DNA from: Pseudomonas sp. sp1636
Lineage (GTDB): Bacteria > Pseudomonadota > Gammaproteobacteria > Pseudomonadales > Pseudomonadaceae
Reading direction: 5' to 3'
Assembly (NCBI RefSeq): GCF_030376615.1
Contig: NZ_JARRAB010000001.1
Coordinates: forward strand, 248,001 to 312,000
DNA: 64,000 nt
Of this stretch, positions 28,678 through 40,034 are shown piece after piece (the first letter of the stretch is position 1; every line of letters begins with the position of its first letter). The notes under the pieces are model-generated. The model saw only the letters and a list, made by a program, of their open reading frames with translations. It was not told the origin of the DNA and did no database searches. A program made the translations under genes and the position numbers.

Positions 28678-28747
28678 GCGGTTTCTACATTCGCCTCACA
28701 CACCGACGAGCAGAGTGCACGGCATCTTTTCGCTGCAGGATCATACG

Positions 28748-30736
28748 ATGCCAGCCTTGAAGTTTGCTCAACTGCGTTACCTCGCCCTGATTCTACTGAC
28801 CTGGCTGACGATTTTTGCCCTGACCCGTAGCGTCTTGCTGCTCAGCCATCTCGTTGCGGCGGATCTCGGCTTGGCCGAGCTGGCCCGTGTCTATGCCACC
28901 GGCCTGGGCTATGACCTGGGTTTCGTCTGTTACGCCGCACTGCCGCTGGCCTTTTACCTGCTGCTGTGCCCACGCAGGATCTGGCAGCAGCGCTGGCACC
29001 GCGGCCTGTTGCATGCGCTGGTCGCCGTCAGCCTGTTCGCCATGCTGTTTACCGCCGTGGCGGAATGGTTGTTCTGGGACGAGTTCGCGGTGCGCTTCAA
29101 CTTTATCGCCGTGGACTACCTGGTTTACTCCGACGAGGTGCTCAACAACATCCTCGAGTCTTACCCGATCTACCCGCTGCTGGCCGCCCTGGCAGTGATT
29201 GCGGTGGTTGCCGCCATGCTCTTGGGCAAAGCCACTGACGCCGCCCTCAACGCAGCGCCGTTGAGCTGGCGCGATACGCCATGGCTAGCGGCCGGGTTGA
29301 TCCTGACGGCCTGCGTCAGCAGCTTGCTGCTCGACCAGGACTTCCCCCGCGGCACGGATGGCAATGCCTACCAGCGCGAACTGGCCAGCAATGGCCCCTA
29401 CCAATTCTTCGCCGCCTTTCGCAACAACGAACTGGATTACCCACAGTTCTACGCCACCCTTAACCAGGGCGAAATCGCCAAGCAGCTGCGCGCCGAGCTA
29501 AGCGAGCCCAACGCACGCTTTATCGGCAGCGATCCCCTGGATATTCGCCGGCGGATCGACAACCCCGGCCAGGTGCAGCGACGCAATGTGGTGCTGGTGA
29601 CCATCGAGAGCCTCAGCGCCAAATACCTGGGCAGCTTCGGCGATACTCGCGGCCTGACCCCCAACCTCGACCGCCTGCGCCAACAGAGCCTGTTCTTCAG
29701 CAACTTCTACGCCACCGGCACCCGCACCGACCGCGGGCTGGAGGCCATCAGCCTGTCGATCCCGCCGACGCCGGGGCGCTCCATCGTCAAACGCATCGGC
29801 CGCGAGAGCGGTTTCGCCAGCCTCGGCCAACAATTCCAGGCATTGGGTTACGACAGCGCCTTCGTCTATGGCGGACGCGGCTATTTCGACAACATGAACG
29901 CGTTTTTCAGCGGCAACGGTTACCGTGTGGTCGATCAGAGCAGCGTTGCCGAGCCGGGCATCCAGTTCAAGAATGCCTGGGGCATGTCCGACGAAGACCT
30001 CTATAGCCAGACCCTGAAGCTGGCCGACGCCGACCATGCCGCCGGCAAGCCGTTCTACCTGCAACTGATGACCACCTCCAACCACCGGCCCTACACCTAC
30101 CCAAGCGGACGCATCGATATCCCGTCGGGCGATGGCCGCGAGGGGGCGGTGAAATACACCGACTACGCCATCGGCCAATTCCTCGAGCAGGCGCGGCACA
30201 AACCCTGGTTCGCCAACACCCTGTTCGTCTTCGTCGCCGACCACACCGCGGGCAGCGCCGGCAGCGAAGACCTGCCGGTGGCCAACTACCATATCCCGCT
30301 GTTCATCTACGCCCCGGGCTTTATCGCACCCCGCGAGCATGCCGCACTGGTCAGCCAGATCGATCTGGCGCCGACCTTGCTGGGCCTGCTCAACATCGAT
30401 TACACCTCGACCTTTTTTGGCCGCAATGTGCTGCGCGCCGATGCCGCGCCAGGCCGCGCCCTGATTGGCAATTACCAACACCTGGGCCTGTTCGATGGGC
30501 AGGATCTGGCGATTCTCAGCCCACGCCAGAGCATCCGCCGTCACGCCGATGCCCTGGGTCTCAGCCACGAATCGAGTGCCACGGCCAACGATCCCCTGGT
30601 CAAGCGCAATATCAGCTACTACCAGAGCGCCAGCTACGACTTCAACCACCACCTGCTCGACTGGCAGCCGTCTCGCGCCACCGGCACCGGGCGACTCGCC
30701 GCCGCCCAGGCCCAGGAACGCGACCATGCGCTTTGA
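28748..30736 (+). CDS. LtaS/EptA-like membrane phosphotransferase (sulfatase fold)
   Basis: 662 residues from the ATG at 28748 (CAGGA upstream); an upstream in-frame start would add 35 residues across the ColR-box spacer. About five membrane segments lie in residues 10-175. The periplasmic sulfatase-fold domain begins near 280 (RNVVLVTIESLSAKYLGSFG). The likely catalytic nucleophile is T327 in TGTRTDRGLEAIS, and metal ligands include FVADHTAG. Such enzymes move phosphoglycerol from phosphatidylglycerol (LtaS, OpgB) or phosphoethanolamine (EptA) to a surface acceptor, leaving diacylglycerol. The substrate is not determined by sequence. Its stop overlaps the PAP2 gene by 11 nt. Candidate ColR control. 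Confidence 0.85.
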   Translation: MPALKFAQLRYLALILLTWLTIFALTRSVLLLSHLVAADLGLAELARVYATGLGYDLGFVCYAALPLAFYLLLCPRRIWQQRWHRGLLHALVAVSLFAMLFTAVAEWLFWDEFAVRFNFIAVDYLVYSDEVLNNILESYPIYPLLAALAVIAVVAAMLLGKATDAALNAAPLSWRDTPWLAAGLILTACVSSLLLDQDFPRGTDGNAYQRELASNGPYQFFAAFRNNELDYPQFYATLNQGEIAKQLRAELSEPNARFIGSDPLDIRRRIDNPGQVQRRNVVLVTIESLSAKYLGSFGDTRGLTPNLDRLRQQSLFFSNFYATGTRTDRGLEAISLSIPPTPGRSIVKRIGRESGFASLGQQFQALGYDSAFVYGGRGYFDNMNAFFSGNGYRVVDQSSVAEPGIQFKNAWGMSDEDLYSQTLKLADADHAAGKPFYLQLMTTSNHRPYTYPSGRIDIPSGDGREGAVKYTDYAIGQFLEQARHKPWFANTLFVFVADHTAGSAGSEDLPVANYHIPLFIYAPGFIAPREHAALVSQIDLAPTLLGLLNIDYTSTFFGRNVLRADAAPGRALIGNYQHLGLFDGQDLAILSPRQSIRRHADALGLSHESSATANDPLVKRNISYYQSASYDFNHHLLDWQPSRATGTGRLAAAQAQERDHAL

Positions 30737-31478
30737 ACTCCGCCCTGGCGCATCGCGGCCGTTCAATTTCCACCTGGGCTTTGGCCTGCCCCTCGCGCTG
30801 ATGCTGTTGTTGTTGCTGGCAGATCCGACCGCGCTGGACTTCGCCATCGCCCACTGGGCCTACGATCCGCAGGCGGGCTTTATTGGCCGGCATAGCGGGT
30901 TTCTCGAAGGCATCCTGCATGACCGGGCCAAGCAGGCGGTGATCCTCATCGGCCTGCTGGCCATTGTCGGCTTCGTCCTCAGCCTGCTGGTAGGGCGCTG
31001 GCGGGCATGGCGCCGCCCGCTGGGTTACCTGGTGCTGGCGATGGGGCTTTCGACCGGCTATGTCACGCCACTCAAGGCCCTGACCGGCGTGCACTGCCCC
31101 TGGAGCCTCAGCGAGTTCGGCGGCCAGGAAAGCTACACGCCGCTGCTCGGCAGCCGCGCGCCGACCGCCAAGCCAGGCCGCTGCTGGCCCGGCGGCCATG
31201 CGGGCGCGGGGTTCTCGCTGTTCGCGCTGTTCTTCGTCCTGCGCGACCGTCGCCCGCGCCTGGCCAAGGCGGCGCTGGCCCTGGCACTGGCCCTGGGCAT
31301 CAGCTTCTCGGTCGGACGCATGCTGCAGGGCGCGTACTTCTTCTCGCACAACCTGTGGACCGCGCTGTTCGACTGGCTGATCAGCCTGGGCTGCTACCGC
31401 CTGCTGCTGTACCGGCTGGCCCCCGCTCCGGCTGGCGAACTCGCGGCTCAGTCCGAGGCAGACCTGACTTCAAACTGA
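30726..31478 (+). CDS. PAP2-superfamily membrane phosphatase (LpxE/LpxT/PgpB-like)
   Basis: 250 residues from an ATG that overlaps the end of the LtaS-like gene by 11 nt. About five membrane segments. The phosphatase motifs are TPLKALTGVHCPW (site 1 region, Lys), PGGHAGAGFSLF (PSGH-like, His) and VGRMLQGAYFFSHNLWTALFDW (Arg, His, Asp). Family members remove or transfer phosphate on lipid A, undecaprenyl diphosphate or phosphatidylglycerol phosphate. In eptA-type operons a PAP2 enzyme often prepares or competes for the lipid A phosphate. The coupling to the phosphotransferase suggests they act on one pathway. Confidence 0.85.
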   Translation: MRFELRPGASRPFNFHLGFGLPLALMLLLLLADPTALDFAIAHWAYDPQAGFIGRHSGFLEGILHDRAKQAVILIGLLAIVGFVLSLLVGRWRAWRRPLGYLVLAMGLSTGYVTPLKALTGVHCPWSLSEFGGQESYTPLLGSRAPTAKPGRCWPGGHAGAGFSLFALFFVLRDRRPRLAKAALALALALGISFSVGRMLQGAYFFSHNLWTALFDWLISLGCYRLLLYRLAPAPAGELAAQSEADLTSN

Positions 31479-31506
31479 GCGCGCAGATGCTGAGCCAGCG
31501 GCCGGA

Positions 31507-32448
31507 TCAACCCGGCCAGAATGCGCGAATCCCCGCCACGCCCTGGGCCCCGGCCGACCAGGCTCGCTCGAGATCCGCCGGGCCGACGCCGCCGAGCAGG
31601 TAGGCCGGCCGATTGAAACCCTGCAACAGCTCGCGGGCGCGAGCCCAGCCGAGCGGCCGGGCCTGGGGATGGGTCTGGGTCGCCTGCAACGGCGACAGGG
31701 TGACGAAGTCCACCCCCAGCTGCGCGGCCAGGGCCAGTTCCTCGGCGCCGTGGCAGGAGGCCGCCAGCCAGCGTGCGGCCGGGAAGGGTCTTCCCTTGGC
31801 GGCGTAGGTGCGCAGTTGGGCGGAGGTCAGGTGCCAGCCGGCGGCGGGGAAATCGCCGAGCCACTCCAGCGGCCCCTTGAGCATCAGCTGCGCCTTGCCC
31901 GCGCACAGGCCCTGGATGTCCACCGCCAGGTCGCGGTACTGGGCATCGAACAGCCCCGGCGCCCGCAGCTGGATCAGGCCAATGCCCGCCGCCAGGGCAT
32001 CACGCACCCCCTGCAACAGCACCTGGGGCTCCAGGCCTTCCGGCGTGATCAGGTAGCGCTCGGGCAAACGGGCGGCAGCGACTATCGGCCGATTGGCCGC
32101 GGGAAATTCATAGTCGGGTAACTGCCGCGGGCTGACCCAGGCCAGTGGCTGATCCTCGGCGCCATGGGGCTCGCCGACGAAGGCCGAGACCTCCCAGACG
32201 TCCAGCAGCACCTGCTTGTCCGGATAGTCATGGCGCACCTGGATCAGCGGCCGCGTGACCGTCGGGCGAATCCCAAGCTCCTCCTCCAGTTCGCGCGCCA
32301 GGGCCGCCTGCACGGTCTCGCCAGGCTCCAGCTTGCCGCCGGGGAACTCCCACAGGCCGCCCTGGTGCTGCTCGTCCGCGCGCCTGGCGATCAGGATGCG
32401 ACCGTCCGCCGCGCGGATCAGCGCCGCCGCCACATGGATGCGTTTCAC
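31507..32448 (-). CDS. mutT: Nudix hydrolase fused to a degenerate thiamine-phosphate-synthase domain (MutT type)
   Basis: 313 residues from a GTG at 32448 that overlaps the GST stop by 4 nt (GTGA). Residues 1-130 are a MutT-like Nudix domain with the box GGKLEPGETVQAALARELEEE followed by LGI, which hydrolyses oxidised dGTP (8-oxo-dGTP) and prevents A-to-C mutation. From about residue 135 a ThiE-like TIM barrel follows (RYLITPEGL, GIGLIQLRAPG, AAGWHLTSAQL, GVDFVTLSPLQAT). The ThiE nucleotide motif (I-N-D-R) is replaced by MLKGP, so thiamine synthesis is doubtful. This fusion is standard for pseudomonads. Co-transcribed downstream of GST. Confidence 0.88.
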   Translation of the reverse strand: MKRIHVAAALIRAADGRILIARRADEQHQGGLWEFPGGKLEPGETVQAALARELEEELGIRPTVTRPLIQVRHDYPDKQVLLDVWEVSAFVGEPHGAEDQPLAWVSPRQLPDYEFPAANRPIVAAARLPERYLITPEGLEPQVLLQGVRDALAAGIGLIQLRAPGLFDAQYRDLAVDIQGLCAGKAQLMLKGPLEWLGDFPAAGWHLTSAQLRTYAAKGRPFPAARWLAASCHGAEELALAAQLGVDFVTLSPLQATQTHPQARPLGWARARELLQGFNRPAYLLGGVGPADLERAWSAGAQGVAGIRAFWPG

Positions 32449-33077
32449 CCCAGCCGTTCCTCCTGCGCCGCCTGGTACCAGCGCTGGAATGCCGGCCACT
32501 GGTAGACCGTCGCCACATACGCCGCCGCCACCTCGGGCAGTTCGACCCGGTAGCTGCGCAGCCGCGCCGCCACCGGGGCGAAGAAGGCGTCCGCCAGGCT
32601 GGCATGGCCGAACAGATAGGGGCCGTCCTGGCCAAACTGGGCCCGGCAGTCGGCCCAGAGTTCGCAGATGCGCTGGATATCCGCCTGGGCATCGGCCGGG
32701 ATCGCAGTCAGCGCCTGATCGTGTTTGAGATCCATCGGCAGGTGCGTGCGCAGCGCGGCGAAGCCGCTGTGCATTTCGGCGCAGACCGAACGCGCCACCG
32801 CACGGGCGTACTCGCCACGCGGCCACAGGTAGGCCTCGGGGAAGCGTTCGGCCAGGTATTCGCCAATCGCCAGGGAGTCCCATACCGGGCCCTCCTCGGT
32901 CTGCAGCAGCGGCACCTTGCCAGTCGGCGAATGCTCGAGGATGCGCGCCCGGCTGTCCGGGCGATCGAGTGGGATCAGCAGTTCGCTATAAGGTGCCTCG
33001 GCCAGCTCCATCGCCAAGGCGGCACGCAGCGACCAGGAAGAATAGTTTTTGTTGCCGATGATCAGAGTCAGGGACAT
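32445..33077 (-). CDS. Glutathione S-transferase
   Basis: 210 residues. The thioredoxin-like N-domain has LIIGNKNYSSWSLRAALAMEL (Ser of the zeta/beta-like active site), HSPTGKVPLL with the cis-Pro, and WDSLAIGEYLAERFP. The alpha-helical C-domain has LFGHASLADAFFAPVAAR. Cytoplasmic enzyme that conjugates or isomerises electrophiles with glutathione; the substrate is unknown. It is upstream of the mutT fusion and divergent in function from argJ, from which a large hairpin separates it. Confidence 0.88.
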   Translation of the reverse strand: MSLTLIIGNKNYSSWSLRAALAMELAEAPYSELLIPLDRPDSRARILEHSPTGKVPLLQTEEGPVWDSLAIGEYLAERFPEAYLWPRGEYARAVARSVCAEMHSGFAALRTHLPMDLKHDQALTAIPADAQADIQRICELWADCRAQFGQDGPYLFGHASLADAFFAPVAARLRSYRVELPEVAAAYVATVYQWPAFQRWYQAAQEERLG

Positions 33078-33148
33078 GAGCGTGCTCCATGCACAGAGGG
33101 TTGCCGAGGGTGTCAGCCGACCTTAAAAGGCGCCTGCCGCAATAGCAA

Positions 33149-33184
33149 ATTCCCGTTGTTCATGGGGCCATGAACAACGGGAAT
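33149..33184 (-). terminator. Large perfect hairpin between argJ and gst
   Basis: ATTCCCGTTGTTCATGG (33149-33165), GG, CCATGAACAACGGGAAT (33168-33184): a perfect 17-bp stem, 30 nt after the argJ stop. On the minus strand only TTTGC follows, so it is either a weak-tailed terminator or an mRNA-stabilising structure. Confidence 0.65.
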
Positions 33185-33214
33185 AGAGACAACCCTATTG
33201 CGTCCCGGTCGAGA

Positions 33215-34432
33215 TCAGGTGCGGTATTCGGCGTTGATCTTGACGTACTCGTGAGACAGGTCGGTGGTCCAGATGGTCTCGCTGCAGGTACCACGGCCCA
33301 ACTCGATGCGAATGGTGATTTCCTCTTTGGCCATCACCGCCGCCCCCTGCTCCTCGGTATAACTGGCCGCCCGGCAACCGTGACTGGCAATGCACAGCTC
33401 GCCGAGAAACACGTCGATCTTGCTCACATCCAACTGCGCCACGCCGGCACGGCCGACCGCCGCGAGGATGCGTCCCCAGTTCGGGTCGGAGGCGAACAGC
33501 GCGGTCTTGATCAGCGGCGAGTGGGCCACGGCGTAACCGACGTCCAGACACTCCTGATGGGTCGCCCCGCCGTTGACCTGCACGGTGACGAACTTGGTCG
33601 CGCCCTCGCCGTCGCGGACGATGGCCTGGGCCACCTCCATGCACACCGCAAACACCGCTTCCTTGAGCTTGGCGAACAGTTCGCCGCTGGCCTGGCTGAT
33701 TTCCGCCAGCGCCGCCTGGCCGGTGGCGACCAGCATGCAGCAGTCGTTGGTCGAGGTATCGCCGTCGATGGTGATGCGGTTGAACGACTTGTTCGCCGCG
33801 TCGCGCAGCAGATCCTGCAACACGCCCTGGGCCACTTTCGCGTCGGTGGCGATGTAGCCGAGCATGGTCGCCATGTTCGGCTTGATCATCCCGGCGCCCT
33901 TGCTGATGCCGGTGACGGTGACGGTGACACCGTCATGCACGAACTGGCGGCTGGCGCCCTTGGGCAGGGTGTCGGTGGTCATGATGCCGCTGGCCGCCTC
34001 GGCCCAATGATCCCCCGCCAAGTCGTCCAGGGCCGCCTGCAAGGCAGCCTCGATCTTCTCCACCGGCAACGGCTCGCCGATCACCCCGGTGGAGAACGGC
34101 AACACCGCGCTGTCGTCGACACCGGCCAACTGCGCCAGGGCGGCGCAGGTGCGCACGGCATGCTGCAGGCCGGGCTCGCCGGTGCCGGCGTTGGCATTGC
34201 CGGTGTTGGTCAGCAGGTAGCGCACGCTACCCAGCACGCGCTTCCTGGCCAGGATCACCGGCGCCGCGCAGAAGGCATTGAGGGTGAACACCCCGGCGAC
34301 GCTGGAGCCTTCGGCGCAGCGCATGACTACCACATCCTTGCGCCCCGGGCGCTTGATGCCGGCCGAAGCGATACCCAGTTCGAAACCTGGAACCGGGTGC
34401 AGGGTAGACAGCGGGCCAAGACCAACAGCCAT
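33215..34432 (-). CDS. argJ: Bifunctional glutamate N-acetyltransferase / amino-acid acetyltransferase
   Basis: 405 residues. The self-cleavage site is visible in KGAGMIKPNMATMLGYIATDA, with nucleophile Thr189 of the new beta-chain. Other family text: TNTGNANAGTGEPG, STGVIGEPLPVEKI and the C-terminus NAEYRT. ArgJ moves acetyl from N-acetylornithine to glutamate, recycling acetyl in arginine synthesis, and often also uses acetyl-CoA. GGAGCG lies before the ATG. It follows secA on the same strand but a terminator separates them, as in P. aeruginosa. Confidence 0.96.
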   Translation of the reverse strand: MAVGLGPLSTLHPVPGFELGIASAGIKRPGRKDVVVMRCAEGSSVAGVFTLNAFCAAPVILARKRVLGSVRYLLTNTGNANAGTGEPGLQHAVRTCAALAQLAGVDDSAVLPFSTGVIGEPLPVEKIEAALQAALDDLAGDHWAEAASGIMTTDTLPKGASRQFVHDGVTVTVTGISKGAGMIKPNMATMLGYIATDAKVAQGVLQDLLRDAANKSFNRITIDGDTSTNDCCMLVATGQAALAEISQASGELFAKLKEAVFAVCMEVAQAIVRDGEGATKFVTVQVNGGATHQECLDVGYAVAHSPLIKTALFASDPNWGRILAAVGRAGVAQLDVSKIDVFLGELCIASHGCRAASYTEEQGAAVMAKEEITIRIELGRGTCSETIWTTDLSHEYVKINAEYRT

Positions 34433-34490
34433 AGAGTGCGCTCCTTGAGGGACTTAAGTGTCGTGCCGCTGGGCACGACCGGGTTCGATG

Positions 34491-34527
34491 GTAAAACGCC
34501 GCGAGCGGCTAAACCGTTCGCGGCGTT
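34491..34527 (-). terminator. Intrinsic terminator of secA
   Basis: AACGCCGCGAGCGG (34495-34508), CTAAA loop, CCGTTCGCGGCGTT (34514-34527), one G-T pair, followed by TTTTA on the minus strand. A second hairpin, GTCGTGCC/GGCACGAC at 34460-34479, lies between it and argJ. Confidence 0.82.
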
Positions 34528-34591
34528 GTAGAGCGGGCTCAAGCAGAGCCAAAGCCAATACCCTTTCCGCTGTGCGGGGTCGGCCAGCCGG

Positions 34592-37327
<2,736 letters not shown>

Positions 37328-37444
37328 ATCGGCAGGATCTTCCACGCGTATGGATGGAGGGCGGCCCATGAGTCGCCCATGCAGCCCTCATGGCTGCGTG
37401 CGAAGGGGGCATTCTACTCGGAAACGGAGATGAAGAAAGCGGCG

Positions 37445-38371
37445 TTATTCGACGCTGCTGACTCGCGCGATATAGCTGGAGGGATTGACCACCCGGCCAT
37501 TTTGGCTAACTTCGAAGTGCACGTGGGAACCGGTAGAGCGGCCGGTGCTGCCAACCTTGGCAATAACCTGGCCGCGCTGCACCAGATCGCCAACCTGCAC
37601 CAGGTTGCTCCGATTATGCGCATACAGGGTGATGTAACCGTCGGCATGGCTGATTTCCACGGTATTGCCATAGCCGGAGCGCCGGCCCGAGGCGGTCACC
37701 ACGCCAGCGGCTACCGCAACCACATCACTACCGGCCTTGGCGGCGAAGTCCACGCCCTTGTGCACGCTCAAACGGCCGGTCAGCGGATCGGCACGCCGGC
37801 CGAACGGAGACGACACATAGCCTTGCAACACCGGCCGTCCAGCCAGGTATTCGGCCTCATTCAGTTGGCGGTCGGCAAGCAGTTGCTCGAGAACCTCGAG
37901 CTGCTGTTCGCGGCTGTCCAGGCGCAGGGCTAGATCATCGAGGGTGCTGATGAATGACGGCGGCGCATAGGCCGAACCACCGAACAGTTCTTCCGGGCCG
38001 CCCTGACCGACATTCAGGGAAAAATCGAATTCACTGGCATCCAGCTCGGCCAGCTCGGTAAGCCGCTCGCCCAACGCATCCAGACGAGTCAAACGGGCCT
38101 GCAACTCGGCAACATGGGCGGCGAAGGCATCCAGTTGCCGCTGCGCATCGACCCGCACCGCACCCACCTCCGCACGCTGCCGATTCAGCGCTTCGGTCAA
38201 CTGCGCAGTGCCTGGCAGGCGATCCACTTGCGGCACGACCCACGCCCCTACCGCAATCCCACTGCCCAGCGCCGCCGCTATCAACATGACCAGCGCAACC
38301 AGCAACCAACGTAAATCCAGGCTCAGCGAGCGCGCGGCGCCGTGACTCCGATCGAGTAGAATAATGTGCAT
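37445..38371 (-). CDS. LytM/M23-family periplasmic peptidase or amidase activator
   Basis: 308 residues. One N-terminal membrane anchor (about 23-48), a coiled coil (about 60-110), then an M23 domain (about 185-300) with SSPFGRRADPLTGRLSVHKGVDFAAKAG, DGYITLYAHNRSNL and GSHVHFEVSQNGR. The zinc ligands (H in HKGVD, D, and HVHFE) look intact, so it could be an active DD-endopeptidase, unlike degenerate EnvC/NlpD. It cleaves or helps cleave peptidoglycan cross-links. It lies upstream of secA and divergent from dciA, the same place as PA4404. Confidence 0.9.
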   Translation of the reverse strand: MHIILLDRSHGAARSLSLDLRWLLVALVMLIAAALGSGIAVGAWVVPQVDRLPGTAQLTEALNRQRAEVGAVRVDAQRQLDAFAAHVAELQARLTRLDALGERLTELAELDASEFDFSLNVGQGGPEELFGGSAYAPPSFISTLDDLALRLDSREQQLEVLEQLLADRQLNEAEYLAGRPVLQGYVSSPFGRRADPLTGRLSVHKGVDFAAKAGSDVVAVAAGVVTASGRRSGYGNTVEISHADGYITLYAHNRSNLVQVGDLVQRGQVIAKVGSTGRSTGSHVHFEVSQNGRVVNPSSYIARVSSVE

Positions 38372-38452
38372 GGCTTCCCCTTATAGGCGGAGCCCAAGTC
38401 GGCGGCAGGGATTCTGCTACCATGGCGGCCCCACAATCTCAGGCGTCCTGCC

Positions 38453-38908
38453 ATGACGTTTCGTCCTTTGCCGGCTAAAGCACCCGCCGCGCTAATGCGC
38501 GAAGCGAAGCCCTTGAAAGCGCTGTTCAACCAGGCGCAACGCATCGATCGCCTACAGCACTTACTGGCAAGCCAGCTGCAACCCGCGGCCCGCGAACACT
38601 GTCATGTCGCGTCCTGGCGTGAGGGCTGCCTGCTTCTTATCGTCACCGATGGCCACTGGGCCACCCGCTTGCGTTATCAACAACGACGCCTGCTCAGGCA
38701 GTTGCAGACCCTCGAAGAGTTCGCGACCTTAACCAAGATCCTGTTCAAGGTGCAACCGCCAGCTGCCGAAAGGCGTGCGTCCGGTCGCACTATCAGCCTC
38801 TCCAGCGCCGCCGCCGAGCACATCCAAGCCACTGCCGACGGCATTACCGACCCGAAGCTGCGCGCGGCGCTGGAGCGGTTGGCCAAGCATGGCGAACCCG
38901 ACGAATGA
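38453..38908 (+). CDS. dciA: DciA-like replicative helicase loader (DUF721)
   Basis: 151 residues. The N-terminal half holds the DUF721 domain (LFNQAQRIDRLQHLLASQLQPAAREHCHVASWREGCLLLIV, then WATRLRYQQRRLLRQL), a KH-like fold. The tail is variable and charged. DciA interacts with DnaB and loads it in bacteria lacking DnaC. It is monocistronic on the plus strand between two minus-strand units. The family assignment is good, and the function is inferred from P. aeruginosa DciA (PA4405). Confidence 0.88.
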   Translation: MTFRPLPAKAPAALMREAKPLKALFNQAQRIDRLQHLLASQLQPAAREHCHVASWREGCLLLIVTDGHWATRLRYQQRRLLRQLQTLEEFATLTKILFKVQPPAAERRASGRTISLSSAAAEHIQATADGITDPKLRAALERLAKHGEPDE

Positions 38909-38956
38909 TGCCCAAGCGAGCCGGATCAAGACGCCGCTGCAGGGTCGCCGTGCAGG

Positions 38957-38984
38957 AAAAAACAAGCCACCCGAGGGTGGCTTG
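38957..38984 (-). terminator. Intrinsic terminator of lpxC and the dcw cluster
   Basis: CAAGCCACCC (38963-38972) and GGGTGGCTTG (38975-38984) followed on the minus strand by TTTTTT. It begins 27 nt after the lpxC stop; it can also end dciA transcripts (TGAAAA side weak). Confidence 0.85.
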
Positions 38985-39010
38985 AAAACACAAAGGATGA
39001 GAGTTTTGGC

Positions 39011-39958
<948 letters not shown>

Positions 39959-40034
39959 TCAACAATGGCCGGCGATGATAGCAGAACCGGCCTTTGCTGA
40001 ACACCAATCGCCCCAATACTCCCGATGCATTCCA

